Assembly (NCBI GenBank): GCA_017936185.1
Contig: JAGBGA010000018.1
Location: 1-6,355, forward strand
Length of the DNA: 6,355 bases
Direction of reading: 5' to 3'
Source of the DNA: Alphaproteobacteria bacterium
GTDB taxonomy: Bacteria > Pseudomonadota > Alphaproteobacteria > Rs-D84
In this document: one piece after another, positions 4,835 through 6,355 of the stretch
Position numbering within the stretch: position 1 is the stretch's first letter
Layout of the letters: every line of letters begins with the position of its first letter
Made by a program: the position numbers and the translations under genes
Notes under the pieces: model-generated
What the model was told of the DNA's origin: nothing
The model's input: the letters and a program-made list of their open reading frames with translations, nothing else
Databases searched by the model: none

Positions 4835-5266
4835 TTATTGTCCCAAACCTGCTGGACTGAACCGACCGATATTATTAAACAATTCTTCCAGTGCATTCAG
4901 CTCAATCGCCGCCGGTATTTGTGTTTCACCATCTGCAATTTTTACATCTGGCAAATCTGCATCATGTAAAACCTGGGTTTTCAAGACGCGATTTCCGCGC
5001 ACCCATGCCAACAATACCGTTTCATCTGTGAACGTTGGCGCCAATGGTCCGCGATAATTTTCATCCGCCCCAAAGTAAATCCAAACTTCATCACCATACA
5101 TTGTTTTTACTTGTGGCGCCCCAATTGTATCCAACAAGCCTGCCGTTGTTTTCACATTTGCAACCTGGGCTTCTAAATCTTTGGGAAAGACATATCCACG
5201 ATGTTTGGTTTGAAATGTACACGCCGCCAATATTGACAACAGCAAAACAAATAAAGTCCGTTTCAT
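4835..5266 (-). CDS. bamE: BamE/SmpA-OmlA family outer membrane assembly lipoprotein
   Basis: A 143-residue lipoprotein. MKRTLFVLLLSILAAC is a lipoprotein signal with lipobox LAAC, giving lipidated Cys16 followed by Thr, which favours outer membrane sorting. The mature domain resembles the SmpA/OmlA fold of BamE: RGYVFP after the lipid anchor, a helix containing TTAGLLDTIGAPQVKTMYG (residues 40-58, in the place of the family's G-x-V-x-x-LG-x-P segment), then the strands EVWIYFG (60-66), ETVLLAWV (82-89) and NRVLKTQVL (92-100). BamE is the small lipoprotein that supports BamA and BamD in beta-barrel insertion. The C-terminal part from about 105 extends past the core domain. The start at 5266 is fixed by a strong Shine-Dalgarno GAGAAGGA (5273-5280) 6 bases upstream. 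It is co-transcribed behind nifJ with a 3-base gap and ends at its own terminator. Family assignment rests on lipobox plus domain pattern, so another BamE-like lipoprotein role is possible. Confidence 0.82.
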   Translation of the reverse strand: MKRTLFVLLLSILAACTFQTKHRGYVFPKDLEAQVANVKTTAGLLDTIGAPQVKTMYGDEVWIYFGADENYRGPLAPTFTDETVLLAWVRGNRVLKTQVLHDADLPDVKIADGETQIPAAIELNALEELFNNIGRFSPAGLGQ

Positions 5267-5269
5267 GGT

Positions 5270-6355
5270 TTATCCTTCTCCATTTTCTTTAACGATTGGT
5301 TTGTTCAGCATTGCAAACTGCGCAATATGTTTTTTCAATTCACTTTTATACGCATTATTTGCCTTGGCCAAATCGACCAGTTTATTAAACTGGGGATTTG
5401 CTGCACGTGCCGCCCCAAATCGCGATTCGGTTTTCAAGAAATCTTCCAACGGCATTGGATTATCAACATTTGAATCCATGGTCAAAGGATTATGCCCTTC
5501 GGCAATCAAGCGCGGATCGAAACGGAACAATGGCCATGCCCCGGTTTGCACCATCTGCATTTGATGTTCCGGCCCATTTTGAAGCGCGAACCCATGGGCA
5601 ATACATGGTGCATATGCCAAAATAATCGATGGACCATTAAACGATGCCGCTTCACGAAATGCGCGAATCGCCTGGGCCTGATTTGCACCCATTGCAATTT
5701 GTGCGACATACGCCCCCGACATCATCGCAATCATACCCAAATCTTTTTTAGCATGTTCTTTACCACCAATTGCGAACTTCATACTGGCGCCAAATGGGGT
5801 TGATTTCGATTGTTGGCCACCTGTATTTGAATACCCTTCGGTATCCAACACCAAAATATTTACATTTTCACCACTGTGCAGTATATGATCAACACCGCCA
5901 TATCCAATATCATACGCCCAACCATCACCGCCAATAATCCAGACCGACTTGTCAACGACTTCACCGACCAAGCTTTCGGCCAAGCGCGCACGTGGTCCAT
6001 CAATCTTGGCCAACCTTGCGCGCAGGTCTGTTTCCAACGCACGCTGTTTTTCCGGCTTTGTTTCATCGAATATTTCTTCGACATTTTCAATTCCCAATTC
6101 GAACAGCAACGCCTTTAAATTATCACGTTTTTGATTCAGTGCCAAACGCATCCCCAATCCGTATTCTGCATTATCTTCGAACAAAGAATTCGACCATGCC
6201 GGCCCACGTCCATTTGCGTCACGTGTCCATGGCGTCGTTGGCAAATTCGCCCCATAAATAGACGAACACCCTGTTGCATTTGCAACAACCATACGTTCAC
6301 CAAACAAATGCGACAATAACTTTACATATGGCGTTTCACCACACCCCGCACACGC
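5270..6355 (-). CDS. nifJ: pyruvate:ferredoxin (flavodoxin) oxidoreductase, C-terminal third
   Basis: The frame is open to the window edge and encodes the last 361 residues of a protein that is usually about 1,170-1,200 long. It oxidises pyruvate with CoA to acetyl-CoA and CO2, passing electrons to ferredoxin or flavodoxin. Visible is the thiamine diphosphate/iron-sulfur domain. CAGCGETPY (2-10) has the CxxC ligands of the proximal 4Fe-4S cluster, a third ligand is C30 in NATGCSSIYG, and a fourth is probably C251 in YAPCIAHG. The ThDP/Mg motif appears as GGDGWAYDIG (142-151) and YSNTGGQQ (175-182). All expected key residues of this domain are present. A codon at 6314-6316 (TTG) could be mistaken for a start, but the conserved CAGCGE motif lies upstream of it, so the gene is truncated only by the window. 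It ends 3 bases before bamE. The enzyme is oxygen-sensitive in most hosts, so its presence suggests anaerobic metabolism. Confidence 0.97.
   Translation of the reverse strand, partial: ACAGCGETPYVKLLSHLFGERMVVANATGCSSIYGANLPTTPWTRDANGRGPAWSNSLFEDNAEYGLGMRLALNQKRDNLKALLFELGIENVEEIFDETKPEKQRALETDLRARLAKIDGPRARLAESLVGEVVDKSVWIIGGDGWAYDIGYGGVDHILHSGENVNILVLDTEGYSNTGGQQSKSTPFGASMKFAIGGKEHAKKDLGMIAMMSGAYVAQIAMGANQAQAIRAFREAASFNGPSIILAYAPCIAHGFALQNGPEHQMQMVQTGAWPLFRFDPRLIAEGHNPLTMDSNVDNPMPLEDFLKTESRFGAARAANPQFNKLVDLAKANNAYKSELKKHIAQFAMLNKPIVKENGEG
5273..5280 (-). promoter_or_regulatory. Shine-Dalgarno of bamE inside the end of nifJ
   Basis: GAGAAGGA on the minus strand lies 6 bases before the bamE ATG and encodes part of the last residues of nifJ (Gly-Glu-Gly). 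Ribosomes ending nifJ at TAA 5270-5272 would be placed next to the bamE start, a layout that favours translational coupling. Confidence 0.8.

Noticed and set aside
6314..6316. TTG as a start codon, which would make the PFOR fragment a complete short gene.
   Set aside because: The same frame continues to the window edge and encodes CAGCGETPY, the conserved cluster-binding motif of PFOR, so the gene is simply cut by the window.
1..6355. CRISPR array, insertion sequence, toxin-antitoxin pair or defence system.
   Set aside because: No regularly spaced direct repeats, transposase motifs, terminal inverted repeats or paired small genes were seen. Apart from the palindromic element and GC island, the content is chromosomal.

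Overview
The window looks like a compact chromosomal segment of a low- to mid-GC alphaproteobacterium with an anaerobic or fermentative lifestyle. Three things point that way: a CarD/CdnL-family regulator with an acidic tail, a BamE-type lipoprotein, and a palindromic intergenic repeat that reads VILGLDPRIQ, a type common in alphaproteobacterial genomes. The pyruvate:ferredoxin oxidoreductase indicates pyruvate oxidation through ferredoxin or flavodoxin. A gut- or host-associated lineage of the RF32/Enterousia kind would fit, but that placement is inference from gene content and style.

Layout, left to right. (1) 1-209, plus strand: C-terminal end of an unrecognised protein. (2) 225-528, minus strand: three tRNA genes transcribed in the order Leu(CAG), Ala(CGC), Leu(TAA), with encoded CCA ends and a sigma70-like promoter at 542-571. 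(3) 666-3305, plus strand: a large exported, cysteine-rich protein of about 879 residues and unknown function, divergent from the tRNAs. (4) 3306-3544: a 239-base convergent intergenic region with a GC-rich hairpin, an alphaproteobacterial palindromic repeat and the carD terminator. (5) 3545-4108, minus: carD. (6) 4224-4766, minus: a small exported cysteine-rich protein of unknown function. (7) 4835-5266, minus: bamE-like lipoprotein gene. (8) 5270-6355, minus: the 3' third of nifJ (PFOR), running off the window edge.

nifJ and bamE form a tight transcriptional unit: 3 bases apart, with the bamE Shine-Dalgarno inside the end of nifJ, closed by an intrinsic terminator at the bamE stop codon. 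The small cysteine-rich gene and carD each have their own promoter placed directly behind the preceding terminator.

The most interesting content is the pair of exported cysteine-rich proteins. Both appear to be made from leaderless or nearly leaderless mRNAs. With the starts this implies, both signal peptides have Cys14 just before an ANAA cleavage site. They also share a C-P-x11-W-x(1-2)-C signature. The larger one carries five CX6C motifs. A second notable point is the tRNA-Ala(CGC), in which the near-universal G19:C56 elbow pair is replaced by a matching A19:U56 pair.
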